DNA of 64,000 bases from Stappia sp. MMSF_3263 (GTDB taxonomy: Bacteria > Pseudomonadota > Alphaproteobacteria > Rhizobiales > Stappiaceae), in assembly GCF_030733745.1 (NCBI RefSeq), contig NZ_JASHIK010000021.1, forward strand, positions 20,694 through 84,693, written 5' to 3'. Both the position numbers and the translations under genes were made by a program. A model generated the notes under the pieces. It worked only from the letters and a program-made list of their open reading frames with translations. It was not told where the DNA came from and made no database searches. Positions within the stretch are counted from its first letter, which is position 1, and every line of letters begins with the position of its first letter. Positions 1-8,992 of the stretch are shown here, one piece after another.

Positions 1-1308
1 CACATAGGTGCCCATGACGAGGCCGCTTGCGCAGACCGCCCCGTCCGGGTGCGGCGCGTCGGTGCCTGTCGCGACCGAGGCGAAGGGCCGGGCGCAGTCC
101 GCACCTTGCGTGCGGCCGATATGGATCTCGTAGCCGGAAAAACCCTCGCCGCTGGCCAGATGCCGGCCCGAGACCTCGACCAACCGCTTGTCCGGCGTCA
201 GCACGGTGTCGACGTCAAGCAGGCCGAGGCCGGCGACGGTGCCGGGCCTGCCCTCGATGCCGTCCGGATCGGCAATGGAGCGCCCCAGCATCTGGTAGCC
301 GCCGCAAATGCCGATCACCTGACCCCCGCGCCGCACATGGGCGGCAATGTCGATGTCCCAGCCCTGCGCCCGCAGGAAGGCGAGATCGCCAACGGTCGAC
401 TTGGAACCGGGGAGCAGGACGAGATCGGCATCGCCGGGCAGCGGCTCGCGCGGGCCGACCAGTTCCAGCGTCACGCCGGGCTCCAGCCGCAGCGGATCGA
501 GATCGTCGAAATTGGCGATGCGGCTGATCACCGGCACGGCGATCTTCACCGACCCGTCGCCCTCGCCCTCCTCCAGCCCAAGCGCGTCCTCGGCCGGCAG
601 GCGGTGGGCATCGGCAAACCAAGGCACGACGCCGAGCGGGCGCCAGCCGGTGCGCGCGGCGATCTCGCGCACGCCTTCATCGAAGAGCGACACATCGCCC
701 CGGAATCGGTTGACGAGAAAGGCCTTGATGCGGGCCCGCTCATCCTCGGGCAGGATTGCATGGGTGCCGACGAGCGAGGCGATCACCCCGCCCCGGTCGA
801 TGTCGCCGCACAGCGCCACGGGAATGTCGGCGGCCTGCGCAAAGCCCATGTTGGCGATGTCGCCGGCGCGCAGGTTGATCTCCGCCGGCGAGCCCGCCCC
901 TTCCACCAGGACGAGGTCGGCACCGTCGCAGACGATGCCGAAGCTCTCCAGAACCCTGGGCAGCAGCTCGGCCTTGCGGCTGCCGTATTCGCGCGCCCGC
1001 ATGGTGCCGGCTCGCCTGCCCTGCACGATGACCTGCGCCCCGACATCGGTCTCGGGCTTCAACAGCACCGGGTTCATGTGAACCGACAGCGGCACGCGCG
1101 CGGCGATCGCCTGCAAGGCCTGCGCCCGGCCGATCTCGCCGCCGTCACTGGTGACGGCCGCGTTGTTCGACATGTTCTGCGGCTTGAAGGGGCGGACCTT
1201 CAATCCCCGGTCGGCGAAGAGACGGCACAGGCCGGCGACGATCAGGCTCTTGCCGACATTGGAGCCGGTACCCTGGATCATCAGGGCGGGGGTGCGGCGG
1301 GCGATCAC
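1..1308 (-). CDS. cobQ: Cobyric acid synthase CobQ (3' end cut by window edge)
   Basis: Glutamine-dependent cobyric acid synthase, which amidates four carboxylates of adenosylcobyrinate a,c-diamide in aerobic cobalamin synthesis. The reading frame is open from a GTG start to base 1 (436 codons visible; the family is usually about 485-500). An N-terminal dethiobiotin-synthetase-like ATPase loop [10 protein letters not shown] lies at residues 12-21. The C-terminal class I glutamine amidotransferase domain carries its nucleophile in GICGGYQ (Cys335). The GTG start overlaps the stop of the upstream YrhK gene as GTGA, so translation is probably coupled. The final catalytic His/Glu region lies beyond the window. 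Family call is firm; only the C-terminus is missing. Confidence 0.95.
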   Translation of the reverse strand, partial: MIARRTPALMIQGTGSNVGKSLIVAGLCRLFADRGLKVRPFKPQNMSNNAAVTSDGGEIGRAQALQAIAARVPLSVHMNPVLLKPETDVGAQVIVQGRRAGTMRAREYGSRKAELLPRVLESFGIVCDGADLVLVEGAGSPAEINLRAGDIANMGFAQAADIPVALCGDIDRGGVIASLVGTHAILPEDERARIKAFLVNRFRGDVSLFDEGVREIAARTGWRPLGVVPWFADAHRLPAEDALGLEEGEGDGSVKIAVPVISRIANFDDLDPLRLEPGVTLELVGPREPLPGDADLVLLPGSKSTVGDLAFLRAQGWDIDIAAHVRRGGQVIGICGGYQMLGRSIADPDGIEGRPGTVAGLGLLDVDTVLTPDKRLVEVSGRHLASGEGFSGYEIHIGRTQGADCARPFASVATGTDAPHPDGAVCASGLVMGTYV

Positions 1309-1625
1309 CCCGCGCGCTCCCGGTCAGCGCCATAGGGGCGGAACTCGTCCGGCACCGGCAGTCTGGTCAGGTGCAATTCCAGCGCAAGCCGGATGGTCGG
1401 CCTGACGGCAAAGAGGATCGAGCCGATCAGGAACAGCCACGTGCCGGCGAACAGCAGGCTGTCGTAGAAGAAGAACACGCTGCCGACGACGAACAGGACG
1501 GCCGCGAGAAATTCCACCAGCGTGCGAAACAGCTCATAGCGGCGCACCAACTCGGCATGATCGGGCGAGGCGCGGCGAAGGTCGGAGCTGAAGAATTTCA
1601 TGAAACCCCACTGCGCAATACGCAT
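1305..1625 (-). CDS. YrhK-domain small membrane protein
   Basis: A 106-residue protein with a YrhK-like domain: a charged N-terminus, the conserved stretch around [20 protein letters not shown], and two hydrophobic segments (about residues 35-55 and 58-78) that should form a membrane hairpin. Function is unknown in the family. It sits inside the cobalamin operon and its stop overlaps the cobQ start by four bases. An internal ATG at residue 9 is an alternative start. Its presence between cobO and cobQ suggests co-expression, not a proven role in B12 synthesis. Confidence 0.75.
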   Translation of the reverse strand: MRIAQWGFMKFFSSDLRRASPDHAELVRRYELFRTLVEFLAAVLFVVGSVFFFYDSLLFAGTWLFLIGSILFAVRPTIRLALELHLTRLPVPDEFRPYGADRERAG

Positions 1626-1677
1626 GATATCCTTTTAGGCTCAGGAGTCCGCTTCTGAAAGCAACCCCATCATCATT

Positions 1678-2142
1678 TTAATCATTCTTAATATATTCAA
1701 TCAGATTTTTTGAAATACTTTTACATTGAATATCAGTTGACTCGACAATGTTATAGGGGAGCGAAATCATATAGTACTTACCAGTGGGCGGCCAATTGAC
1801 ATGCCCCGGGGAGCAGCGTGGAAACCCACCATCCACCTTCCTTGAAATATCGTTATGTATTATTCCCAATGTATCGAGTACGTCGGGTGACACCCCATAA
1901 TTCAGGCAATCATAGGTCGCACCATCAGGTCCCATAAAAAGTATTGGGAACCTGCTTCCCGTTTGTGCAATCGCCTGCTGCACCTCTGACACATAGGGCG
2001 CCCAGGCTAACGGGCACCTGGGTCCAGCGCTATATGCAGGGTGCGTAAGCATTGAGACCGCCATCAACGCGAACATCGTCAGACGGGAAAGTTTCCAAGA
2101 AATGCCCATGCCATCACTTTCAAAAAAACCATCGAAACGCAT
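1678..2142 (-). CDS. Small AT-rich exported protein of unknown function
   Basis: A 154-residue protein I do not recognise. Residues about 12-38 look like a signal peptide (hydrophobic core after WKLSRL, cleavage near AYSA), so it is probably exported. The mature part is about 115 residues with four cysteines, near PRCPLAW, DCLNYG, PRCSPG and IQCKS, which could form two disulfides. The ATG overlaps the cobO stop by one base (TGATG); Met12 is a plausible alternative start. Base composition is markedly AT-rich against its neighbours, with rare codons, which points to recent acquisition inside the cob operon. Function unknown. Confidence 0.6.
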   Translation of the reverse strand: MRFDGFFESDGMGISWKLSRLTMFALMAVSMLTHPAYSAGPRCPLAWAPYVSEVQQAIAQTGSRFPILFMGPDGATYDCLNYGVSPDVLDTLGIIHNDISRKVDGGFPRCSPGHVNWPPTGKYYMISLPYNIVESTDIQCKSISKNLIEYIKND

Positions 2143-2774
2143 CAGAACTCGATCCCCTCCTGCGGCTTCACGCCGGAGCGGAACGGGTGCTTGATCTGGG
2201 TCATCTCGGTGACGAGGTCGGCGATCTCGATCAGCTCGTCCTTGGCGTTGCGCCCGGTGATGACGACATGCACGTCCTCGGGCTTCTCATCCTTGAGGAA
2301 GGCGACGACCTCCTCGATCGGCAGGTAGTCGTAGCGCAGCACGATGTTCAGCTCGTCGCACAGCACGATCCGGTGCTCGCGCGAGCGGATCAGCTCCTTG
2401 GCGGCCTCCCAGGCGGCGCGGGCCGCGTCGATGTCGCGCTGGCGGTCCTGGGTCTCCCAGGTGAAGCCCTCGCCCATGCGCTTGATGGTGACGAGGTCGG
2501 AGAAGCGCTCCAGCGCCATGCGCTCGCCGGTCTCGATGCGGCCCTTGACGAACTGCACCACGGCGACCTTGTGGCCATGGCCGAGCGAGCGGAAGACCAT
2601 GCCGAAGCCGGCCGTCGACTTGCCCTTGCCCTTGCCGGTATGGACGATCAGGAGGCCCTTCTCGATGGTCTTGGTGGCCATGATCTTGTCGCGCGCCGCC
2701 TTCTTCTTGCGCATCTTGTCGGCATGGCGGGCGTTGAGTTCCTCTTCGGTCATTTCCGCCTTCTTGTCGCTCAT
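2142..2774 (-). CDS. cobO: Cob(I)yrinic acid a,c-diamide adenosyltransferase CobO
   Basis: ATP:corrinoid adenosyltransferase that attaches the 5'-deoxyadenosyl ligand to the corrinoid cobalt. The 210-residue length is typical. A Lys-rich N-terminal extension precedes the family's unusual phosphate-binding loop VHTGKGKGKSTAGFG (about residues 44-58); the later motif VLCDELNIVLRYDYLP is also characteristic. The stop of cobN overlaps this gene's ATG by four bases, so it is the next gene in the minus-strand cobalamin operon. The assignment is firm from motif and context; the product may also salvage incomplete corrinoids. Confidence 0.96.
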   Translation of the reverse strand: MSDKKAEMTEEELNARHADKMRKKKAARDKIMATKTIEKGLLIVHTGKGKGKSTAGFGMVFRSLGHGHKVAVVQFVKGRIETGERMALERFSDLVTIKRMGEGFTWETQDRQRDIDAARAAWEAAKELIRSREHRIVLCDELNIVLRYDYLPIEEVVAFLKDEKPEDVHVVITGRNAKDELIEIADLVTEMTQIKHPFRSGVKPQEGIEF

Positions 2775-5700
2775 CCGGTCGTCTCCCTTTCCTCAGGCCC
2801 TGGGGCGTCGATGCCCTGGCCGTCAATGTTCAATGCGGCGCGTGTCGAGTTGCGGCGCGGGCGCCAGAGGCCCCGCTCGACCGCCTCGCGGAACCGCGCC
2901 TTGATTTCCTCAAGCGCCTTCGGATTGGCCTCGGCGAGAAACGCGCGCACCGTCTCGTCGTCCAGATAGGCATCATAAAGCTGGTCGAAGTGATGGTCGC
3001 CGACCGCGTTGGTGGTGGCGGAAAAGGCGAAGAGATAGTCCACCGTCGCGGCGATCTCGAAGGCGCCCTTGTAGCCGTGGCGCATGACGCCGGCGATCCA
3101 TTTCGGATTGGCTGCGCGGCCGCGCACGACCCGGCCGATCTCCTCGGCAAGCGAGCGGATCACCGGGCGCTCGGGGCGCGAATGGTCGTTGTGCCAGACC
3201 CGGGGCGCGGCGCCCTTCAGCGTCTCAACCGTGGCGGCAAGCCCGCCCTCGAACTGGTAGTAGTCGTCGCTGTCGAGCAGGTCGTGCTCGCGGTTGTCCT
3301 GGTTGTGCAGGACCGCGTCGACCTGCGACAGGCGCGTCTCGAAGGCGGACCGCGCGCCCTCGCCCGACGCCCCGCCGCCATAGGCGTAGGAGCCCCAGGC
3401 AAGGAAGGCGTCGGCGAAATCGGCGCGGCTCTCCCAGATGCCCTCGTCGATCAGCGCCTGCAGCCCGGCGCCATAGGCTCCCGGCTTCGAGCCGAAGACG
3501 CGGAAAAGCGACCGGCGGCGGGCGTCGGCAGGTGCGAGCCCTTCGCCCTCCAGCCGGGCGGTCTCGGCGCGGGCGCGGGCGGCAAGCGGATTGGCGTCGT
3601 CCGGCTCGTCGAGCGCGGCGATGGCAGCCACCGCCGACTGGAACAGGTCGATCTGGTGCGGGAAGGCATCGCGGAAGAAGCCGGAAATGCGCAAGGTGAC
3701 GTCGACGCGGGGACGGCCGAGTTCAGCAAGGGCCAGAATGTCGAATCCGGTGACGCGGCCCGAACCCGGCTCCCATTTCGGCCGGGCGCCGATCAGGGCC
3801 AGGGCCTGGGCGACATCGTCGCCGCCGGTGCGCATGTTGGCCGTGCCCCAGCATGTGAGCACGAGAGCGGCTGGATACTCGCCCTCCTCCTGGAAATGGC
3901 GCTCGACGAGCCGTTCCGCGCTCGCCGCCCCGATACGCCAGGAGGTTTCGGTCGGCACGGCGCGCACATCGACGGAATAGAAGTTGCGGCCAGTCGGCAG
4001 CACGTCCGGCCGTCCGCGCGTCGGCGCGCCGGACGGGCCCGGAGCCACGAAACGCCCCGACAGGCCGGCAAGGACGCCGGCGGTTTCCGCCTCGCCCGAC
4101 GAGGCAACGGCCGGGCGGATGCGGCTTTCGATCTCCTCCAGCACGGCGGCGGTGGAGGCAAAGCCCTCCGGCGCGCGTCCCTCCGCGACCAGTCGTTCGG
4201 CGAGCAATTCCAGCCGCTCGACCGTGTCGCCGCAGGTGCGCCAGGGACTGTCGAAGAGCGTGGCGAGCCTTTCGGGGCGCGGGCCGGTCCAGGGCAGCTC
4301 GTAGGCGCAGGCAAGCGGGTCGAAGTCCTCAAGCCCCAGATCGCGGGCCAACGCCCGCGTGATCCCTTCGTGCGCCGGCCCCTCACCGCGCGGCACGCGG
4401 GTCAGCGCCACCAGCAGCGCGTCAAGCAGGGTCCCTTGCGGCGCCGCACCCAGCACATGCAGCCCGTCGCGGATCTGCATCTCCTTGAGGTCGCACAGAT
4501 GCGCGTCGAGCCGGGCAAGGCGGGTTTCCTCGTCCATCTCGCCGGTGATGCCGATGTCGCGGTCGAGGCCGTGACGGGTCGCGGCCTCGAGAATGTCGCG
4601 GGTCAGCGCCTTCAACCGGCGCGGATCGACGCCCTGGGCGAGATAATACTCGTCGAGCAACACCTCAAGTTCGGCGGCAACGCCGTGGCTTTCGGCGCGC
4701 GCCAGCGGCGGCGTCAGGTGGTCGACGATGACGGCGGAGGTGCGGCGCTTGGCCTGCGCCCCCTCGCCCGGATCGTTGACGATAAAGGGGTAGATGTTGG
4801 GCACCGGGCCGAGCACCGCCTCGGGGAAGCAGTTTTCCGACAGCGCCAGCGCCTTGCCGGGCAGCCATTCGAGATTGCCGTGCTTGCCCAGATGCACGAC
4901 CGCATGGATGCCGAACACCTCGCGCAGCCAGATGTAGAAGGCGAAATAGTGATGCGGCGGCACGAGGTCCGGATCGTGATAGGTCGCCTTGGGATCGATG
5001 TTGTAGCCGCGCGCCGGCTGGATGCCGACCACCGCGTTGCCGAAGCGGGTGACGGCAAGGCGGAAGGCACCCTCCTCCACATGCGGATCGTCTTGCGGCG
5101 CACCCCAGCGGGCGGTGACGGCCTCGCGCACCGCCCGCGGCAGGCGGGCGAAATGCGCCGCATAGTCGGCAAGCGGCAGCGCCGCGCCGCCATGGCGGAC
5201 ACGGCGAGAGGCGAGATCGTTGGTCGGCCCGTCGCTGATCATCGCCATCAGCGCGGCGGAGTCCTCCGGCGCGCCGTCGATGCGGTAGCCGTCCGATGAC
5301 AGCGCCCGCAGCAGGGCCGCACAGGAGGCGGGCGTGTCGAGACCGACGCCATTGGCGAGCCGGCCGTCCTTGTTGGGGTAGTTGGCAAGGATCAGCGCGA
5401 CCTTGCGCCCGGCGGCGGGTGTCGCGGAGAGACGCGCGATGCGGGCGGCCTGCGCCGCGACGAAGGCGATGCGGTCGGGTTTGGGCACGAAGCGCATGGT
5501 CGAGGACTGGGTAAGCGGATCGCGCGGCGCCTGCTCCTTGAAGGAAACGGCGCGGGTGAGAATGCGCCCGTCGACCTCCGGCATCACCACATGCATGGCA
5601 AGGTCGCGGATCGACAGGCCCTGGTCGGCGTCGCGCCAGCCTTCCTCCGACGAGGAGGAGAACACCACCTGCAGAACCGGCGCGCCCGGCGCGTCGAGCG

Positions 5701-6544
5701 GGGTCGGCCGGTGGTCGCGCCCGGCACTGCCGACGGCGAAGGCGGTGGCGTTGAGCACCACGGCGGGCGGCGCCTCGTCAAAGAGCGCGGCAAGGACGGC
5801 GGCGGATTCGGCCTCCTTCAGCGAGGAGACGAAGACGGGCAGCGGGTTGACACCCTCGGTTTTCAGGGCCTCGCACAGCGCCTCGACCGGCTCGGTCGCA
5901 GCCCCTTGCATGAGTGCCCGGTAGAAGACGATGGCGGCGACGGGTGCGGCCGGGTCGGTCCATGTCGCCTTCAGGTCGGCGAGCGTCGGGCGGGAGCGGC
6001 CCGGCAGGAACAGGCCGGCGCGCGGAAGGGCGCGCGGCGGATCGGGCTCGGCCGCGCCGTCGAGCAGATGGTGGGCGTAGCACAGCAGATTGCCAAGGTT
6101 CTCCGCGCCGCCCTCGGCGAGATAGCGCCAGAGCCGCTCGACCGCTTCCAGCGGCAGCGTCGAGCGGGCGGCAAGGGCCTCGTCCCAGCGGTCATCGCCC
6201 GGCAGGATCGCGAGATGCAGCCCCTCGCCGCGCGCCACCTCGGTCAGCCGGTCGACGCCATAGGGCCAGTATTCCGCGCCGCCGAGCAGGCGGACGATGA
6301 CCAGCCGCGAGCCGGCAACCGTCGCCCCGGCATACATGTCGACCGAATAGGGATGCGACAGTGCCATCAGGTTGGCGAGGCGCAACGAGGGACCGTCCGC
6401 CCCCCGCATGGCAGCGACACTCGCCAGCGAGGCGAGCTCGGTGTCGGCCGCCGACAGGAAGACGATGTCGGCCGGCGACTGACCGAGATCGACCGCCTCG
6501 TCACCCTGGTCGATGCGTCCGCTGCGTCCGGCGAGAATATGCAT
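2771..6544 (-). CDS. cobN: Aerobic cobaltochelatase subunit CobN
   Basis: Large subunit (1257 residues, usual length) of the ATP-dependent aerobic cobaltochelatase CobNST, which inserts cobalt into hydrogenobyrinic acid a,c-diamide. It belongs to the magnesium-chelatase ChlH/BchH family. Recognisable conserved stretches include the HLGKHGNLEWLPGKA region in the middle and CWGTANMRTGGDD later. cobS and cobT are not in this window. It lies 36 bases after cobW and overlaps cobO by four bases. The presence of CobN shows the oxygen-dependent, late-cobalt pathway of alphaproteobacteria and pseudomonads. Confidence 0.98.
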   Translation of the reverse strand: MHILAGRSGRIDQGDEAVDLGQSPADIVFLSAADTELASLASVAAMRGADGPSLRLANLMALSHPYSVDMYAGATVAGSRLVIVRLLGGAEYWPYGVDRLTEVARGEGLHLAILPGDDRWDEALAARSTLPLEAVERLWRYLAEGGAENLGNLLCYAHHLLDGAAEPDPPRALPRAGLFLPGRSRPTLADLKATWTDPAAPVAAIVFYRALMQGAATEPVEALCEALKTEGVNPLPVFVSSLKEAESAAVLAALFDEAPPAVVLNATAFAVGSAGRDHRPTPLDAPGAPVLQVVFSSSSEEGWRDADQGLSIRDLAMHVVMPEVDGRILTRAVSFKEQAPRDPLTQSSTMRFVPKPDRIAFVAAQAARIARLSATPAAGRKVALILANYPNKDGRLANGVGLDTPASCAALLRALSSDGYRIDGAPEDSAALMAMISDGPTNDLASRRVRHGGAALPLADYAAHFARLPRAVREAVTARWGAPQDDPHVEEGAFRLAVTRFGNAVVGIQPARGYNIDPKATYHDPDLVPPHHYFAFYIWLREVFGIHAVVHLGKHGNLEWLPGKALALSENCFPEAVLGPVPNIYPFIVNDPGEGAQAKRRTSAVIVDHLTPPLARAESHGVAAELEVLLDEYYLAQGVDPRRLKALTRDILEAATRHGLDRDIGITGEMDEETRLARLDAHLCDLKEMQIRDGLHVLGAAPQGTLLDALLVALTRVPRGEGPAHEGITRALARDLGLEDFDPLACAYELPWTGPRPERLATLFDSPWRTCGDTVERLELLAERLVAEGRAPEGFASTAAVLEEIESRIRPAVASSGEAETAGVLAGLSGRFVAPGPSGAPTRGRPDVLPTGRNFYSVDVRAVPTETSWRIGAASAERLVERHFQEEGEYPAALVLTCWGTANMRTGGDDVAQALALIGARPKWEPGSGRVTGFDILALAELGRPRVDVTLRISGFFRDAFPHQIDLFQSAVAAIAALDEPDDANPLAARARAETARLEGEGLAPADARRRSLFRVFGSKPGAYGAGLQALIDEGIWESRADFADAFLAWGSYAYGGGASGEGARSAFETRLSQVDAVLHNQDNREHDLLDSDDYYQFEGGLAATVETLKGAAPRVWHNDHSRPERPVIRSLAEEIGRVVRGRAANPKWIAGVMRHGYKGAFEIAATVDYLFAFSATTNAVGDHHFDQLYDAYLDDETVRAFLAEANPKALEEIKARFREAVERGLWRPRRNSTRAALNIDGQGIDAPGPEERETTG

Positions 6545-6580
6545 GCCGCTACCTGTCCTGTCCTGCGGGGGGCTGCCCGG

Positions 6581-7702
6581 TCACGCGGCTAGCGCGTTGG
6601 CGAGCAGTCCCTCGACGCGAGCAAGGTCGAAGCCGGCAAGGCCGATGACGACGACGCGGCCCGGCGCGCGGGCGTCGCGGGCAAACCATGTCTCGACGCG
6701 CGGGCCGACCGCCTGGACCATGGCCGGCGCGGCCTTGCCCTCGACGGCGACCGCGCCCTTGATGCGCAGCACGCCGGGGACCGCCATGGCGGCGGCGACA
6801 CGCGCCTCCAGGTCCTTGAGCGAGGCGAGCTGCGGCAGCGCGATCACGTGGCTGGCGAACTCGTCATGGTCGTGGTCATGATGATGGTGGTGGTCGTGAT
6901 CATGGTCGTGGTCATGATCGTCGTCGTGATCATGGTCGTGATCGTGATGGCTCTCGTGATGGCTTTGGCGGCCATGCATGTCCTCTTCCGAGGCGCTCAT
7001 GCGTCCAAGCAGCACGTCGGCGGCCAGCACGCCCTTTTCCGCCGTGACGATCTCCACCGCCGGACGGACGCGGGCCGCCACTTCGGCGCGGACGCGGGCG
7101 AGCGTCTCGCCGTCGACAAGGTCGGCCTTGTTCAGCACAACCAGATCGGCGCAGACGAGCTGGTCCTCGAACAGTTCCTCGATCGGGCTTTCATGGTCGA
7201 GCGCCTCGTCGGCGGCGCGCTGCGCGGCCAGCGCCGCCTCGTTTCCGGTGACCCGGCCTTCGGCGACGGCAGCCGCATCGACAACCGTGACGACAGCATC
7301 GACCGTGACCCTCGTCCTGACGCTCGGCCAGTTGAAGGCACGCACCAGCGGTTGCGGCAGGGCAAGGCCCGAAGTCTCGATGACGATGTGGTCGGGCGCT
7401 TCGTCGCGGGCGATCAGCATTTCCATGGTGGGGAGGAAATCATCGGCGACGGTGCAGCAGATGCAGCCGTTGGTCAGCTCGACCACATCATCGGCGGCGC
7501 AGTCGGGATCGGCGCAACCGTCGACCAGCGAACCGTCAAAGCCCATGTCGCCGAACTCGTTGACGATGAGGGCGATGCGCTTGCCCTTGGCCTCGCGCAG
7601 CAGGTTGGCGAGCAGCGTCGTCTTGCCGGCTCCCAGGAAGCCGGTGACGATGGTGGCCGGGATCTTGCCGGGGGTGTTGCCCGGGGTATTGGCGGTGGTC
7701 AT
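6581..7702 (-). CDS. cobW: CobW family GTP-dependent metallochaperone
   Basis: A 373-residue G3E-family GTPase associated with cobalt delivery for cobalamin synthesis. Walker A GFLGAGKT is at about residues 21-28 and the metal-binding CxCC motif (NGCICC) at about 78-83; NKAD for guanine recognition follows. A long His/Asp-rich tract (about residues 241-280, alternating HDHD) lies between the GTPase and C-terminal domains and probably binds or stores metal. The frame extends further upstream, but the ATG at 7702 is chosen because it overlaps the cobU stop as ATGA. CobW versus a zinc-chaperone COG0523 relative is settled by the operon. Confidence 0.96.
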   Translation of the reverse strand: MTTANTPGNTPGKIPATIVTGFLGAGKTTLLANLLREAKGKRIALIVNEFGDMGFDGSLVDGCADPDCAADDVVELTNGCICCTVADDFLPTMEMLIARDEAPDHIVIETSGLALPQPLVRAFNWPSVRTRVTVDAVVTVVDAAAVAEGRVTGNEAALAAQRAADEALDHESPIEELFEDQLVCADLVVLNKADLVDGETLARVRAEVAARVRPAVEIVTAEKGVLAADVLLGRMSASEEDMHGRQSHHESHHDHDHDHDDDHDHDHDHDHHHHHDHDHDEFASHVIALPQLASLKDLEARVAAAMAVPGVLRIKGAVAVEGKAAPAMVQAVGPRVETWFARDARAPGRVVVIGLAGFDLARVEGLLANALAA

Positions 7703-8253
7703 AGACGGATCTCCGGTTGCGCAGGAGCGGGTTTGAGAACGAGCGGCAGGCCGGCGGCGACGAGCACGACGGCATCCGCGATTTGGGCAATATGACGGTT
7801 GAGGCGGCCCTGTTCGTCGCGAAAGCGGCGCGCGAGCGCGTTTTCCGGCACGATGCCCGAACCGACCTCGTTGGTGACGAGAACGACCGGACCGGCGGCG
7901 GAGCGCAGCGCATCGGCAAGACGGTCCGTTTCGGCCGGAATGTCGGCCTCGGCAAAGAGCAGGTTGGACAGCCAAAGGGTCAGACAGTCGACGAGAACGG
8001 CCCGTGCGGGCCCTGCTTCGCGGCCAATCACGGCGGCGATGTCGCGCGGTTCCTCGATGGTGGTCCAGCCCTCACCCCGCTGCTCGCGGTGGCGGGCGAT
8101 GCGGGCGCTCATCTCGGCATCGAACGCGGCGCAGGTGGCGACATAGACGGGATCGCGGGAGCTGGCCGCGACCAGTCGCTCCGCATGCAGGCTCTTGCCG
8201 GAGCGGGCGCCGCCGGTGACGAGCACGGTGCGGGGGGAATGAGCGGCGCTCAC
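7699..8253 (-). CDS. cobU: Bifunctional adenosylcobinamide kinase / guanylyltransferase
   Basis: First gene of the cobalamin operon (called cobP in Pseudomonas-style naming). It phosphorylates adenosylcobinamide and transfers GMP to give AdoCbi-GDP. With the GTG start at 8253 the protein is 184 residues, the normal size, and begins just before the Walker A loop GGARSGKS (about residues 14-21). VLVDCLTLWLSN and TNEVGSGIVPE are family signatures. The frame is open about 200 bases upstream, but that part overlaps the 3' side of the B12 riboswitch leader, so the long start is rejected. The stop overlaps the cobW ATG. Confidence 0.95.
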   Translation of the reverse strand: MSAAHSPRTVLVTGGARSGKSLHAERLVAASSRDPVYVATCAAFDAEMSARIARHREQRGEGWTTIEEPRDIAAVIGREAGPARAVLVDCLTLWLSNLLFAEADIPAETDRLADALRSAAGPVVLVTNEVGSGIVPENALARRFRDEQGRLNRHIAQIADAVVLVAAGLPLVLKPAPAQPEIRL

Positions 8254-8320
8254 GGCGTGCGTCCGCGACTGTCCACGTCGCAACAGATGCGGGAGCGGTT
8301 TACGGCGCCTGCGCGACACC

Positions 8321-8353
8321 GGCCCTTGAGAGGGACCTGGCCCTTGAAAGGGA
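8321..8353 (-). repeat. Tandem 15-bp imperfect repeat in cobU leader
   Basis: Two copies of GGCCCTTGARAGGGA (plus-strand reading), starting at 8321 and 8339, 18 bases apart. On the transcribed minus strand each can form a small hairpin of the type CCCTTtcAAGGG. They lie between the riboswitch aptamer and the cobU start and may belong to the expression platform. No T-run follows, so simple intrinsic termination is not evident. Confidence 0.4.
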
Positions 8354-8400
8354 TCATCTGGCCTCCTGCCGTCCACCCGACGGCGCGTGACGTTTCGGGC

Positions 8401-8420
8401 CGGAACCCGCACGGGTTCCG
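8401..8420 (-). promoter_or_regulatory. Hairpin immediately 3' of the B12 aptamer
   Basis: A perfect 8-bp stem, CGGAACCC / GGGTTCCG with a four-base loop, begins four bases after the closing stem of the cobalamin aptamer. Its position suits an expression platform or anti-terminator, but there is no downstream U-tract. Control could therefore be Rho-dependent or at translation. Structure seen; role inferred. Confidence 0.4.
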
Positions 8421-8424
8421 GATG

Positions 8425-8627
8425 GTCCGGCTCGTCTCCTGGCTCGCGGGTCAAAGCCTTGCTCCTGCCCTTCCCGGCCCCTGAAAGGGCCAGTGGTTTT
8501 CGCAGGAAGGCTCGCCGCTCACAGTTGCGGGGGCAGCTGCGGATTCGGGATCCCGAGTTGGGTCCTCCCCCACCGCATTCCGAATTTCCCCTCTTCCTCG
8601 GGCTTCGCCCGTCGAAGAGGACCGGAC
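8425..8627 (-). ncRNA. Cobalamin (AdoCbl) riboswitch
   Basis: Read on the minus strand, the leader has the B12 aptamer elements in order: closing-stem strand GTCCGG (8627-8622), the CTGCCCCCGCAACTGT core block (about 8537-8522) followed by GAGCGGCGAGCC, then CCACTGG, the GGGAAGG block, and the B12 box GAGCCAGGAGACG (about 8445-8433), closed by CCGGAC (8430-8425). About 170 bases separate it from the cobU GTG. It should reduce expression of the whole cobU-W-N-O-Q operon when adenosylcobalamin is plentiful. Exact outer boundaries are approximate. Confidence 0.93.
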
Positions 8628-8795
8628 GTCCTTCTTAACGCGGCAGCCGGCTCACAACAAGCGCAAGCACGAACGACAACGTGCGGCACGCGCGGCGGTT
8701 GAAAGAGCTCCCGCACCATCGCCCCGCGGTCCGCCCGGCAACGGCGCGCGCCGCGGCGCAAGGCGCTCTTGTGGAAAAGTTTTGCGACAAAGTGC

Positions 8796-8825
8796 TTGGC
8801 AAGGGTAGGATGCGTTTGCTATACG
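8796..8825 (+). promoter_or_regulatory. Probable sigma-70-type promoter of tRNA-Asn
   Basis: TTGGCA (8796-8801), 18 bases, then TATACG (8820-8825), about 40 bases before the tRNA. A reasonable housekeeping promoter by sequence and position; not proven. Confidence 0.45.
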
Positions 8826-8866
8826 CCTCGCACCGACGCGATGGATGCCATCGCATCGCTACGTGA

Positions 8867-8941
8867 TCCCCGGTAGCTCAGTGGTAGAGCAAGCGGCTGT
8901 TAACCGCTTGGTCGCTGGTTCGAATCCGGCCCGGGGAGCCA
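8867..8941 (+). tRNA. tRNA-Asn (GTT)
   Basis: A complete cloverleaf: acceptor TCCCCGG pairs with CCGGGGA, the anticodon stem AGCGG/CCGCT encloses loop CTGTTAA with anticodon GTT (8899-8901), and the T-arm GGTTCGAATCC is canonical. A 3' CCA is encoded (8939-8941). The accessory gene group begins just downstream, a common situation because tRNA 3' ends are integrase targets, but no integrase or duplicated tRNA end was found. Confidence 0.97.
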
Positions 8942-8992
8942 CCGCCTTTTCTACGCTGCGAAACGAAGCAACGCGACACGGTACGCGGCTAT

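Noticed and set aside
49..1335. Long plus-strand open frame opposite cobQ
   Set aside because: Antisense shadow in high-GC sequence; its translation has no domain, while the minus strand encodes clear CobQ motifs.
2990..5299. A 769-codon plus-strand frame opposite cobN
   Set aside because: No recognisable domain and composition typical of a reverse-complement shadow; CobN on the other strand is unambiguous.
6848..7795. Plus-strand frame starting with a Met/Val-rich run
   Set aside because: The run is the reverse complement of the His/Asp tract of CobW.
8254..8454. Long N-terminal extension of cobU
   Set aside because: The extension overlaps the riboswitch 3' side and its Arg/Pro-rich translation is not part of the CobU family.
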